This document shows, one piece after another, positions 42,348 through 51,173 of a DNA stretch of 64,000 nt. Both the position numbers and the translations under genes were made by a program. The DNA comes from Methylotenera_A sp046598525. GTDB taxonomy: Bacteria; Pseudomonadota; Gammaproteobacteria; Burkholderiales; Methylophilaceae. A model generated the notes under the pieces. That model did no database searches. It had not been told where the DNA came from and was given only the letters and a program-made list of their open reading frames with translations. Numbering within the stretch: position 1 is the stretch's first letter; each line of letters starts with the position of its first letter. The stretch spans positions 62,001-126,000 of the forward strand of contig JBKJIJ010000011.1 of the NCBI GenBank assembly GCA_046598525.1, in the 5' to 3' direction.

Positions 42348-44162
42348 CTAGAGCCAAGTGATGGCGCCTTCTTCGGCACTAAGTACATTCTTGCGCATCC
42401 CACCAAACAATTCACGCCCAATGCCATGCGAATTAATGCTGCGTTTCGCGTCAGACAATTCTTCTGCTTCGCGGTCTGCCCATGTGTCTTCATCCACCAA
42501 CACGTTTAGCGTGCCAACGCTAGCATTTAAACGAACAATATCACCTGTGCGAATCTTAGCAATGGCGCCGCCTGCACTGGCTTCTGGGCTTAAATGAATC
42601 GCTGCTGGAATCTTGCCCGATGCGCCACTCATGCGGCCATCGGTCACAATTGCCACTTTAAAACCTTTATTCTGCAACACGGCTAATGGCGGTGTTAATT
42701 TATGTAGCTCTGGCATGCCGTTGGCTTTTGGGCCTTGAAAACGCACCACTGCTACAAAATCTCTTTCTAACTCGCCACGGTCAAACGCAGATAGCAATTC
42801 CTCTTGCGCATCAAATACAATCGCTGGTGCTTCAATAATATGGCGATCTTCTGGCACGGCAGAAATCTTAATCACGCTACGGCCTAAATTGCCTTTTAAT
42901 AAACGCAATCCGCCCGATTCGTTAAACGGATGCGCGGCTGTACGTACCACGGTTTCATCGCCGCTTTCCGCTGGGTAGTCTTTCCATACCAATTTGCCGT
43001 CTTCTTTAACCGGTTTTTTGCCGAATTCGCGCAAACCACCTTTGGCTACTGTGTACACATCTGGGTACATATAGCCGCCTTCAATTAGCTCGCGAATCAC
43101 AAAACCAGGGCCACCCGCTTGTTGGAATTCATTCACGTCTGCTTTGCCATTTGGATAAACACTGGCTAACAATGGCGTGCCTTTTGCAAGATAATGGAAA
43201 TCGGTCCAATCGATAATAATACCTGCCGCGCGTGCAACCGCCACCCAATGGATAAGGTGATTAGTTGAGCCGCCAGTAGCCAGTAAAGCCACCATGGCAT
43301 TCACAATCACATGCTCGTCTACCAGCTTGCCAATAGGGATAAAATTGTTTTTACGCGTGTTGTTTAACACCAAGCGCACTGCTTCGCGGGTTAAATCTTC
43401 ACGCAAGCCATCATGCGGATGAATAAACGCAGCGCCTGGTACATGCAAGCCCATGGCTTCTAGTAACATTTGGTTGCTGTTTGCTGTACCGTAAAAGGTA
43501 CAAGTGCCTGCGCCATGATAAGCAGCTGATTCTGATGCAAATAATTCTTCGCGACCAACCAAGCCTTGCGCATATTTTTCGCGTACTTTTGATTTTGCGG
43601 TGTTATCTAAGCCTGTGCTCATAGGGCCAGCTGGCACAAAAACAGTGGGTAAATGGCCAAAATGCAATGCGCCAATCAATAAACCCGGCACGATTTTATC
43701 GCACACGCCTAGCATTAAAGCGGCGTCAAACACATCGTGCGATAAGGCAATGGCTGTGCCCATGGCAATATTATCGCGGCTGAAAAGTGACAATTCCATG
43801 CCCGGCTCGCCTTGCGTAATGCCATCACACATGGCTGGTACGCCGCCTGCCACTTGCACAGTTGCGCCTAATTTATGCGCTTCATCACGCAAAATATCAG
43901 GGTAATTTACATAAGGTTGATGCGCAGAAAGCATCTCATTATAAGCGGTGACAATGCCGATATGCGGCGCTTTTTCAACCACAATCTTAAACTTATCGTT
44001 GCTAGGCAAGGCCGCAACTGCATGCGCTACGTTAGCGCAACCCAGCCTGTCTGCACCTTTAGCGCGGTTAATGGTTTCATCAACACGATGCAAGTAAGCA
44101 GTTCGAGTGGGGCGACTGCGTTCAATGATACGTTCGGTAACTTCTACTATGGATTGTTTCAT
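42348..44162 (-). CDS. edd: Phosphogluconate dehydratase
   Basis: Edd dehydrates 6-phosphogluconate to KDPG. It is an iron-sulfur dehydratase of the IlvD/Edd family: PHIGIVTAYNEMLSAHQP, AMCDGITQGEPGMELSLFSRD, the Cys-containing LGVCDKIVPGLL, and CTFYGTANSNQMLLEAMG. The C-terminal VTDGRMSGASGKIPAAIHLSPEA is typical. 604 residues, full length. Together with eda it provides the Entner-Doudoroff route, which in RuMP methylotrophs is one way to cleave hexose phosphates. Confidence 0.96.
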   Translation of the reverse strand: MKQSIVEVTERIIERSRPTRTAYLHRVDETINRAKGADRLGCANVAHAVAALPSNDKFKIVVEKAPHIGIVTAYNEMLSAHQPYVNYPDILRDEAHKLGATVQVAGGVPAMCDGITQGEPGMELSLFSRDNIAMGTAIALSHDVFDAALMLGVCDKIVPGLLIGALHFGHLPTVFVPAGPMSTGLDNTAKSKVREKYAQGLVGREELFASESAAYHGAGTCTFYGTANSNQMLLEAMGLHVPGAAFIHPHDGLREDLTREAVRLVLNNTRKNNFIPIGKLVDEHVIVNAMVALLATGGSTNHLIHWVAVARAAGIIIDWTDFHYLAKGTPLLASVYPNGKADVNEFQQAGGPGFVIRELIEGGYMYPDVYTVAKGGLREFGKKPVKEDGKLVWKDYPAESGDETVVRTAAHPFNESGGLRLLKGNLGRSVIKISAVPEDRHIIEAPAIVFDAQEELLSAFDRGELERDFVAVVRFQGPKANGMPELHKLTPPLAVLQNKGFKVAIVTDGRMSGASGKIPAAIHLSPEASAGGAIAKIRTGDIVRLNASVGTLNVLVDEDTWADREAEELSDAKRSINSHGIGRELFGGMRKNVLSAEEGAITWL

Positions 44163-44296
44163 GGATATTTTGTGCAGTCACTTTTTATAATAATTATTTA
44201 AATAAAACCTAACACCTCGATTATCGCTAATTGGGGCTATTTCGTCAAACCACAAACGGCTTTTACTTGCAGTCAATCACTATCAAAACGAAGCTA

Positions 44297-44336
44297 CAAG
44301 CCAATGAATTCAATGCTTCTTGCAGACATTGGCTTG
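44297..44336 (-). terminator. Possible terminator of the carbamoyltransferase gene
   Basis: The perfect 10-bp arms CAAGCCAATG / CATTGGCTTG have a 20-nt loop, but no T-run follows. Its place 4 bp after the stop codon is the main support. Confidence 0.35.
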
Positions 44337-44339
44337 CGT

Positions 44340-46058
44340 TTATTTTTTGGTGACTAAAATATCTTCCATCATTAAATATTCCAAATCGCAGCCATAAAAC
44401 ATATTAAGCGCGTCGGTTGGGCTGCAAATCATCGGCTCGCCACGGCGATTTAATGAAGTATTTAGCACCACCGCATTGCCACGCAATTTTTCTAAGTGCT
44501 GAATTAATTCGTAATAGCGCGGATTAGTGGCATGCGTCACCACTTGTGCGCGCGCTGTGCCATCTTCATGCACCACTTCGGGAATGCGCGATTTCCAGCT
44601 TTCCGCTACATCAAACGTAAACGTCATATAAGGCGCTGGATGATTGGTTTGCAATATTTCTGGCGCCACGGTATCAAGCATACTGGGGCAAAATGGGCGC
44701 CAGCGTTCGCGGTATTTAATCTGCGCGTTAATTCTATCGGCCACGCCAGGAAAGCTTGGATCGCCCAAAATACTGCGACAGCCTAATGAACGTGGGCCAA
44801 ATTCCATACGGCCTTGCAGCCATGCCAATGGGTTGCCAGCCGCCAATAATTCGGCTGCTTTTTGAGGAAAGTTCTCAACCTTGGTAAAAATCGGCTTATT
44901 CGGATGCGCTTCGCAGGCGGCGATACATTCTTCGCTGCTGTAGGCTGGGCCTAAGTAGGCGTGTTCCATTTTATGAATGGTTTCGCCAGCCAAATGCGCC
45001 GCGTATGTAGCGGCGCCTAATGATGTACCGTTATCGCCAGATGCTGGTTGCACAAATAATTCTTTAACATGCGGCATATTAATAATGCGCTGATTAAGCT
45101 TAACATTAAGCGCAACGCCGCCTGCCATCACAATTTTGCCGGTTTCTTTAATGATATCGCCCAAATAATAATCAATCATTTTCAGCGCCACATCTTCTAA
45201 CAATGCCTGCACAGACGCCGCATAATGAATATACGGATTATCAATTTCATCGCCGCTGCGTTTTGGGCCAAGCCAATCAATCAATTCTGGGGTGAAATAA
45301 TAGCCTTTTCCGTTTTCTTTGTAGCGACGCAAACCCACTACATTCACCAGCTTGGTGTTGACTTTTAAATCACCATCTTCAAAGGTAACCAAGCGCGAAA
45401 GGTCATATTTAGAGCTGTCGCCATAAGGCGCCATGCCCATCACCTTAAATTCGCCATCCAGCATTTCAAAGCCCAAATATTCGGTAATGGCGCCATACAT
45501 GCCGCCTAACGAATCTGGATCGTAAAATTCTTTGATTTTGTGAATGACGCCGTTTTCGCCGTAGCCGAAGAAAGTGGTGGCGTATTCGCCCTTGCCATCA
45601 ATGCCCACAATGGCGGTTTTTTCTTTAAAGCCGCTTAAATGATACGCGCTGGATGCGTGCGCTAAATGGTGCTCAACTGGCACAAATTTGGCGTTTGTTA
45701 AGCCCAAATCGGCCATCAATTTTAGGCTTTTATCGCGATTACGACGGAAGCGACGATTGCCGTTGAATAGCGCGTCAATGGCTCTGTCTGGCGCATACCA
45801 ATGACGCTTGGCATAGTGCCAACGTGCATTACTGCTAAGTGGGATTTCCGCATAGGGAAAAGCCACAATATCCACATCTTCGGCCTTAATACCCGCTTGT
45901 TTTAAGCAGAATTTAGCCGCTTCATACGGAAATTTATTTTTAGCGTGCTTATCGCGAATAAAGCGCTCTTCTTCTGCCGCCGCAATAATTTTTCCGTCTA
46001 CTAAAATGGCGGCTGAAGCGTCATGGCCCAACGCGCCCGAGAGTCCTAATGTAATCAT
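44340..46058 (-). CDS. NodU/CmcH-family carbamoyltransferase
   Basis: This 572-residue enzyme has the ASKHA-type N-terminal domain (LGLSGALGHDASAAILVDGKIIAAAEEERF; VEHHLAHASSAYH; AIVGIDGKGEYATTF) and the C-terminal domain (GGVALNVKLNQRI, QPASGDNGTSLGAA, MEFGPRSLGCRSIL, NTSLNRRGEPMICSP). The family transfers carbamoyl from carbamoyl phosphate to sugar hydroxyls or other acceptors. In Pseudomonas aeruginosa a homologue O-carbamoylates core heptose. The position at the end of a run of LPS-kinase and heptosyltransferase genes suggests the same role here. That is inference. Confidence 0.88.
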   Translation of the reverse strand: MITLGLSGALGHDASAAILVDGKIIAAAEEERFIRDKHAKNKFPYEAAKFCLKQAGIKAEDVDIVAFPYAEIPLSSNARWHYAKRHWYAPDRAIDALFNGNRRFRRNRDKSLKLMADLGLTNAKFVPVEHHLAHASSAYHLSGFKEKTAIVGIDGKGEYATTFFGYGENGVIHKIKEFYDPDSLGGMYGAITEYLGFEMLDGEFKVMGMAPYGDSSKYDLSRLVTFEDGDLKVNTKLVNVVGLRRYKENGKGYYFTPELIDWLGPKRSGDEIDNPYIHYAASVQALLEDVALKMIDYYLGDIIKETGKIVMAGGVALNVKLNQRIINMPHVKELFVQPASGDNGTSLGAATYAAHLAGETIHKMEHAYLGPAYSSEECIAACEAHPNKPIFTKVENFPQKAAELLAAGNPLAWLQGRMEFGPRSLGCRSILGDPSFPGVADRINAQIKYRERWRPFCPSMLDTVAPEILQTNHPAPYMTFTFDVAESWKSRIPEVVHEDGTARAQVVTHATNPRYYELIQHLEKLRGNAVVLNTSLNRRGEPMICSPTDALNMFYGCDLEYLMMEDILVTKK

Positions 46059-46165
46059 GCTAATACAATCATGCTGTTAATCTCTTGTGTGTTTTCGGTA
46101 TTTTACTTGGTTTAAGCTTTATTGTTAAATTTAAAGCCTGCTTGTGTAATTAAAACTAAACGCTT

Positions 46166-47653
46166 TTAAGCAATTTTGGCCCGCTCTAAAATCGTTGGCA
46201 ACAAGTAATCATCAATTTCATCATACGCTTGCACAAATGCCTGCTTAAAAATGGCGCTGGTTTCGGGGTTGTTGGCCCAATTCTGCATCAACCTTTTTAA
46301 GTCTTCAATGTGCTTTTTCTCAAACCACCAAGCACACGTGTGTGATTGCATACTATCTAAATCAATCAACACTGGCTTGCCTTCTACAATTTTAATATTG
46401 CTGGCTTTGCAATCGCCATGCGAAATCTGCAACAAATTAAGCTTGTAAAATAATAATGCAGTATCAAATGCGACTTTTTGTTTGGTTTCAAAGTCGATAT
46501 TAGCAGCAAAAAATTCAGCGATATCTGGCGCATCAATATTGGCACTTAAAAAATAAGCGCGCCGCTTAATCCAGCCAAATCGCGCCTCAATTAAAGCCAT
46601 CGGCTTAGCGGTGGTGATATTTAAAATGGTTAAGCGATGCGCGTTTGCCCAAGATTTGGCCGCACGGCTTTGCGAAATGCCTAATTTAAGGCTATGCCAA
46701 AAGTTTTTAATGTTGTAACGCTTAATCACCACCTGCTGATTAGCAATAACCGCACTAGCCACCGTGCAAGTGTTGCCGCTTTTCAATCTATTTTGCGCAT
46801 TATCTAACGCGTTATCCAGCTGGTTTACATTTAGATTTTTGGCGCCAAAATCGCTGCTTAACGCTGTAAACTGATTAAAATTTTGGCTAACTTTTACATC
46901 AGTGCAGGTTCTAAATACTTTTTTATCGGCATAACTATTAGCGGTTTTTTGACGGATTTTTTGCGTTAATGCATAGAGCTCTGCATAGTCAGTCGGTGAA
47001 TAGCTAATGCCAGTTTGCTGGCAATAATGCGCATAGCAATCCTCAATCCAGCCAGAATCCAACCCATCCAGTTTTGATAACAAGGTGGCCAAATTTCGCT
47101 GCTTATGACGCTTTTTAAAAAATGTTGAAAACGTCTGAATCCCATCGCCATCAATGGCATACAGGGTATCGGCATCCAGCAAAAAGTTTTTAAAATACAA
47201 ATCCGTTTGCTGCAAATTAGCATTGTGCATTTGCGCCACAATATTTGTTAGCTGCAACATTAGCTGTAAGCGCGCTGGTTTTTGCTGTGAATCTAATAAT
47301 TGTTGATACAGCACATCGGCATTTTGTGCGGCAATCGCTTTAAATATTAGAATATTAGCTGATTGTTGGTGTAACTCAATATTGCCTGAAAATAGCAAAT
47401 CTGGCGTTGCAATGTTAGCGTTCACTAGCGCCCGAACGCCCTGCTCATCACGCTGCGCGTAGCGATTGGCATGGGCATCAATAAAAAGCTTCGCGTACAC
47501 GGCTTGATTATTCCAAAGCGCTTTGCACACCAAGCGCTTATTAGGGACTACCCGCACAATTTCGCTTATAGCTAAAATTGAGCCATCGGCTAAAGGCAAA
47601 TCGGACGCCAGCACACAGGGCGCAGTAATGCTGTATAAATCAGGCTTTTGCAA
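46166..47653 (-). CDS. Tandem LPS-kinase-like protein (two kinase folds)
   Basis: This 495-residue protein seems to hold two InaA/WaaP-type kinase domains. Domain 1 (about 1-215) has VYAKLFI (Lys), QMHNANLQQTDLYFKNFLL (catalytic loop) and LYAIDGDGIQ (metal Asp). Domain 2 (about 285-495) has VVIKRY (Lys), ISHGDCKASNIKI and PVLIDLDSM. Both therefore retain recognisable Lys, HxD-like and Asp motifs, although domain 1 has TD in place of HxD. LPS heptose or core phosphorylation is likely. It overlaps the upstream GT9 gene by 14 bp, so the two are co-translated. Confidence 0.72.
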   Translation of the reverse strand: MQKPDLYSITAPCVLASDLPLADGSILAISEIVRVVPNKRLVCKALWNNQAVYAKLFIDAHANRYAQRDEQGVRALVNANIATPDLLFSGNIELHQQSANILIFKAIAAQNADVLYQQLLDSQQKPARLQLMLQLTNIVAQMHNANLQQTDLYFKNFLLDADTLYAIDGDGIQTFSTFFKKRHKQRNLATLLSKLDGLDSGWIEDCYAHYCQQTGISYSPTDYAELYALTQKIRQKTANSYADKKVFRTCTDVKVSQNFNQFTALSSDFGAKNLNVNQLDNALDNAQNRLKSGNTCTVASAVIANQQVVIKRYNIKNFWHSLKLGISQSRAAKSWANAHRLTILNITTAKPMALIEARFGWIKRRAYFLSANIDAPDIAEFFAANIDFETKQKVAFDTALLFYKLNLLQISHGDCKASNIKIVEGKPVLIDLDSMQSHTCAWWFEKKHIEDLKRLMQNWANNPETSAIFKQAFVQAYDEIDDYLLPTILERAKIA

Positions 47654-48614
47654 GGCGCGGAAACTTATTCAACAAATCTAAAGCCGCCTCTAAAACCGTG
47701 GCTGTGCTGATTGCCGCCATTGATTCTGCTTTAATAATATGATGCTGCGGGCGCACTGGATATGGCCCTGCCAAGATTGGATCCGTTGGCCCGTATAGCC
47801 CAACAATCGGCACGTTTGAGGCAGCAGCTAAATGAAAAACGCCGCAATCGTGCGCAATAAATAAAGCCATGTCTTGCATTAAATCAAACACATCTTTTGC
47901 GCTGGTTTTGCCTACCAAGTTAATGGTGTTAGGCACGGCTTGCTGAAACTGCTTGGCTAAAAATGCCTCATTTTTAGTGCCTGTCACTACGATTCTAATA
48001 GCGGGATTCGCCTTTATTAACGCATGGCCCAAGGCAATATATTGATCAACCGACCACAGCCGATTGTTATTGGCGCGATTTTTGTAAAAGAATTTCCAGC
48101 CATGCAATGATGTGGTGCCACAACCCAAGTGAATATTCACCAATATATCTTTTGGCGCCACGTTTTTTAAATCAAAATGGCCGGCAACGCCATTGCCAAT
48201 TACATAGTGCCTATCTTCATTGATAATGGGCTTGCCAACCAAATCGGCCACAAACTGCAATTGCTGCTCACCGCGCGCAACGCCGTTAATGTAATCTGGA
48301 ATCACTTTTAGTATGGTTTCTCTGCCCTTAATTTTCTTTAAGGCATTGATATTTAAGCAAATGTGATGATTGTATTTTTCGGCTAAACGGTCAAACGCGC
48401 GTGCATTGCCAAACCAATTATTCAGCACAATTAAACGGTTAATATCAGGGCTATTTTCAAATACTTCGGCGCTTAACTTATTAAGTGCAACCACGTCAAT
48501 AGTGGCGTTTGGCAAATGTTTGCGCAAAAACCTTATCGCCGGCGTGCAAAAAACATTGTTACCAGTGCTGGCAGAAGCCAAAATTAAAATTTTATCTGAA
48601 TTGTTTAAAAGCAT
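47640..48614 (-). CDS. GT9-family (heptosyltransferase-like) glycosyltransferase
   Basis: This 324-residue protein shows the GT9 layout: ILILASASTGNNVFCTPAIRFLRKHLPNATIDVVAL, VNIHLGCGTTSLHGWKFFYKNR, ARIRIVVTGTKNEAFLAKQF-like IRIVVTGTKNEAF and IAHDCGVFHLAAASNVPIVGLYGPTDP. It is the third heptosyltransferase-type gene in the window after waaF and waaC, so it may add a further heptose or another core sugar. It lies between two kinase-like genes in one operon. The acceptor is unknown. Confidence 0.83.
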   Translation of the reverse strand: MLLNNSDKILILASASTGNNVFCTPAIRFLRKHLPNATIDVVALNKLSAEVFENSPDINRLIVLNNWFGNARAFDRLAEKYNHHICLNINALKKIKGRETILKVIPDYINGVARGEQQLQFVADLVGKPIINEDRHYVIGNGVAGHFDLKNVAPKDILVNIHLGCGTTSLHGWKFFYKNRANNNRLWSVDQYIALGHALIKANPAIRIVVTGTKNEAFLAKQFQQAVPNTINLVGKTSAKDVFDLMQDMALFIAHDCGVFHLAAASNVPIVGLYGPTDPILAGPYPVRPQHHIIKAESMAAISTATVLEAALDLLNKFPRLAKA

Positions 48615-48617
48615 GGT

Positions 48618-49409
48618 TTAGCGTCTTTTTTGGATTGATTGTTGATGCAAATAGCGGCACAAAAATTTATACGGTGCTGTTAATTTATGATGGGTGATTA
48701 ACTTATAAGGTGCTGTTAAATGTGAAATGCCAAAATATTGTTTAAAAAAAACCATTTTTTGGCTTGCCCTTAAATCAGCGGTTCGATAATGCAATGTAAT
48801 TAAATCTGCCAATCGAAACCATTTAATAAAAGCCGTAATGCGCGATTTTTCAAAATCTATAGCGGCAACTTCAAAACTGCCATTATTTTCTATAACAAAC
48901 AAGTGCTTAAGATAAAGTGAGCGATGCTGAACGCCGGCAAGGTGCAACTTGCGCACCGCATCTGCCAAGGCTCGCATCAGCAAATTTTGCTGGTGAACGC
49001 TTACTTCAGCATGGTTTTTCAGCCATTCATCTGCCGCCATAAATCCTGTTAAGGCTTGGGTTAGCAATATCGCTTTATCTTGCTGGCTAGCAAAAAAAAT
49101 CAGTTTTGGCGTTGCAACATGGCGCTTGCTTAAATGTTCTAAAATCTCAAATTCGCGCACAAAAGTTGGCTCACCTGCTATTGGATGGCGCCATGTACGG
49201 CGCATATGTGCTTGCTGGCGCTTTAAATAAAAACCGTGTTTGTTGCCTGCGTTATCAACAAGCTCAATAAAATTTACACCACTCCAGCCGCCGCGCTCAC
49301 GGTTGGGCGGCTCAAACCAATCGCCTTTAAAATCCCACAATTGCTCAAAGCTGGCTAGCTGATGTTGCTGCAGCAATAGCTGAAATTGTGGCGAGTAAGT
49401 ACTTTGCAA
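48618..49409 (-). CDS. InaA-family LPS kinase-like protein
   Basis: This 263-residue protein begins with a segment characteristic of InaA/KdkA-type proteins (FKGDWFEPPNRERGGWSGVNF). It continues with GFYLKRQ (Lys), FVREFEILEHL, and the catalytic-like loop GVQHRSLYLKHLFV where the usual Asp is Ser (HRS), followed by AAIDFEKSR. The changed HRD residue suggests that activity may be altered or lost. It is first in the operon running to the carbamoyltransferase, 3 bp from the GT9 gene. Confidence 0.78.
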   Translation of the reverse strand: MQSTYSPQFQLLLQQHQLASFEQLWDFKGDWFEPPNRERGGWSGVNFIELVDNAGNKHGFYLKRQQAHMRRTWRHPIAGEPTFVREFEILEHLSKRHVATPKLIFFASQQDKAILLTQALTGFMAADEWLKNHAEVSVHQQNLLMRALADAVRKLHLAGVQHRSLYLKHLFVIENNGSFEVAAIDFEKSRITAFIKWFRLADLITLHYRTADLRASQKMVFFKQYFGISHLTAPYKLITHHKLTAPYKFLCRYLHQQSIQKRR

Positions 49410-49468
49410 AAAATATCCTTTAAACTGTCGGTTTTAAACGATTAATAGCCGCCATATAAGCGTTAAGC

Positions 49469-50368
49469 ATGCTGAATTTTATTTTTAAAACTATTTTTAA
49501 AGCATTTTCTAAAATCTTGGGTATTTTATCACTACCAAGCCTACATCGCTTGGGTGCCGCACTTGGCTGGCTAATCTATTACTGCTCAGCAAAATCGGCA
49601 GCCACCACCAAAAATAACATTATAAACAGCGGCCTAGCTAAAAACTCTGAGCAATTTAAACAAATTTTAAATGAAAATATAGCCGAATCGGGCAAAGCGG
49701 TGCTAGAAACAATGGCTATTTGGCAGAAAAAAGAAGCCGATATTTTAGCGCTAGTCAAACAAGTGCACGGCTGGCCATTGGTTAACAATGCCTTGCAGCG
49801 CGGCAAAGGCATTATATTTTTAACGCCACATTTAGGCTGTTTTGAAATTGGCCCTATTTATTACGGCTCAAAACATCCCGTTACTGTGCTGTATCGCCCA
49901 CCTAAATTAGCGGTATTGCAGCAATTTATATTGCAAGGCCGCACGCGCGCCGGCGTGACACTGGCGCCAGCCAACACCGATGGCGTGCGCAAGCTTTTGC
50001 AAGCCTTAAAGCGCAATCAAGCCATTGGCATTTTGCCAGACCAAATACCCTTTGCAGGCGAAGGCGAATGGGCGGACTATTTTGGCAAACCTGCTTACAC
50101 CATGACCCTAGCCAGCAAATTAGCCGAAAAAACAGGCGCCACGGTATTAATGGTTTTTGCTGAACGTTTGAGTAACGGTGCTGGCTTTGATATTCACATT
50201 AGCCAAGTAGAATCTATTGCCAACACGGCGTTATTAAACAAGGCCATTGAGCAGCAAATTGCGCTAAAACCAGCGCAATATTTATGGCGTTATGATCGCT
50301 ATAAACAAAGGCGGCATGCCATGGGGAAAATAGTTAAGCCTGAAAATTCCAGTAAAACTAGCGAATAG
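49469..50368 (+). CDS. Lipid A acyltransferase (LpxL/HtrB family)
   Basis: The product adds a secondary acyl chain to lipid A at the inner membrane. This 299-residue protein has an N-terminal membrane helix, LYR-type acceptor residues and the catalytic HX4(D/E) site in FLTPHLGCFEIG. VLYRPPK, GIGILPDQ-like AIGILPDQIPFAGEGEWADYFG and PAQYLWRYDRYKQR are diagnostic. Whether it is LpxL or LpxM cannot be told. Its 3' end overlaps the convergent waaP gene by 11 bp. Confidence 0.88.
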   Translation: MLNFIFKTIFKAFSKILGILSLPSLHRLGAALGWLIYYCSAKSAATTKNNIINSGLAKNSEQFKQILNENIAESGKAVLETMAIWQKKEADILALVKQVHGWPLVNNALQRGKGIIFLTPHLGCFEIGPIYYGSKHPVTVLYRPPKLAVLQQFILQGRTRAGVTLAPANTDGVRKLLQALKRNQAIGILPDQIPFAGEGEWADYFGKPAYTMTLASKLAEKTGATVLMVFAERLSNGAGFDIHISQVESIANTALLNKAIEQQIALKPAQYLWRYDRYKQRRHAMGKIVKPENSSKTSE

Positions 50369-51173
50369 CCGATTGCTCTTTTTGGATGCGTTGCTGAAAT
50401 TTTTGGCTATTAAATTTGCTTAATAACGCTTGCGCGCGGCTTTCAACTTGTTTCCAAAAAACCGGGCTTTGTGGCAAATAATGCTGTTTAAAAATGGCTA
50501 AATCTTGTGTACTTAAGCCATATTGCATCGCCGAAAAATACAATCCCGCAATATCTTTCATCACCGCTCTACCATTGCCGGCTTGCCCTTGCAGCATTCG
50601 ATGCAAATCAATCAGATGTAAATTTTTAACACTTGCATTTGCTGGGTCTAAATCCTGCTTTTTTAAAACAATATGACATAAATAAAAATCCCTATGCGCA
50701 AGCCCAGCGCCATGCAGCTTGCTAGCTATCTCGGCTATCGCTTGCATCACCGCCTGTTTATAGCTTGTTGAGTAGCTTTGCCAATCCGCACATAAATCTT
50801 CAACAGTCACAATCTCACCTAAATCTTCTGTCATTACAAAAGATTGCATAGTGGCTGGGTTGCCGCCTTGCTGTCCGTAAGCCACTAAAGGCGTGGTTGG
50901 AATGCCAATGCTGTTCAGCTTTTGAATGGCGATTACTTCAGTCATAGCACCAAGAATCGGCTTTTTAAAAGCAATCAAATTCTTAAAAATCTCTGCCCAG
51001 CCCACACCAAAATGCTGCTTAATAAAATAACTTTTACCAGCCAATGTCACCTGTATGGTTTTACGTCCACGCACATCGCGAAAGGCTTTGCCTTGCATTT
51101 GCATCAATGCCTTAAAAGCATCGCCGCTCAAGTGTTTTTTTATTTCATCCGGCATAACTAAATGATTATTCAT
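50358..51173 (-). CDS. waaP: LPS core heptose(I) kinase WaaP
   Basis: WaaP phosphorylates the first heptose of the inner core; phosphate there supports outer-membrane integrity. It has GKAFRDVRGRKTIQVTLAGKSYFIKQHFGVGWAEIFKNL and ILGAMTEVIAIQKLNSIGIPT near the N-terminus. The catalytic loop is GLAHRDFYLCHIVL and the metal Asp is in LHLIDLHRM. 271 residues, normal length. The start overlaps the waaG stop by 4 bp (ATGA), so the genes are translationally coupled. Confidence 0.93.
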   Translation of the reverse strand: MNNHLVMPDEIKKHLSGDAFKALMQMQGKAFRDVRGRKTIQVTLAGKSYFIKQHFGVGWAEIFKNLIAFKKPILGAMTEVIAIQKLNSIGIPTTPLVAYGQQGGNPATMQSFVMTEDLGEIVTVEDLCADWQSYSTSYKQAVMQAIAEIASKLHGAGLAHRDFYLCHIVLKKQDLDPANASVKNLHLIDLHRMLQGQAGNGRAVMKDIAGLYFSAMQYGLSTQDLAIFKQHYLPQSPVFWKQVESRAQALLSKFNSQKFQQRIQKEQSAIR

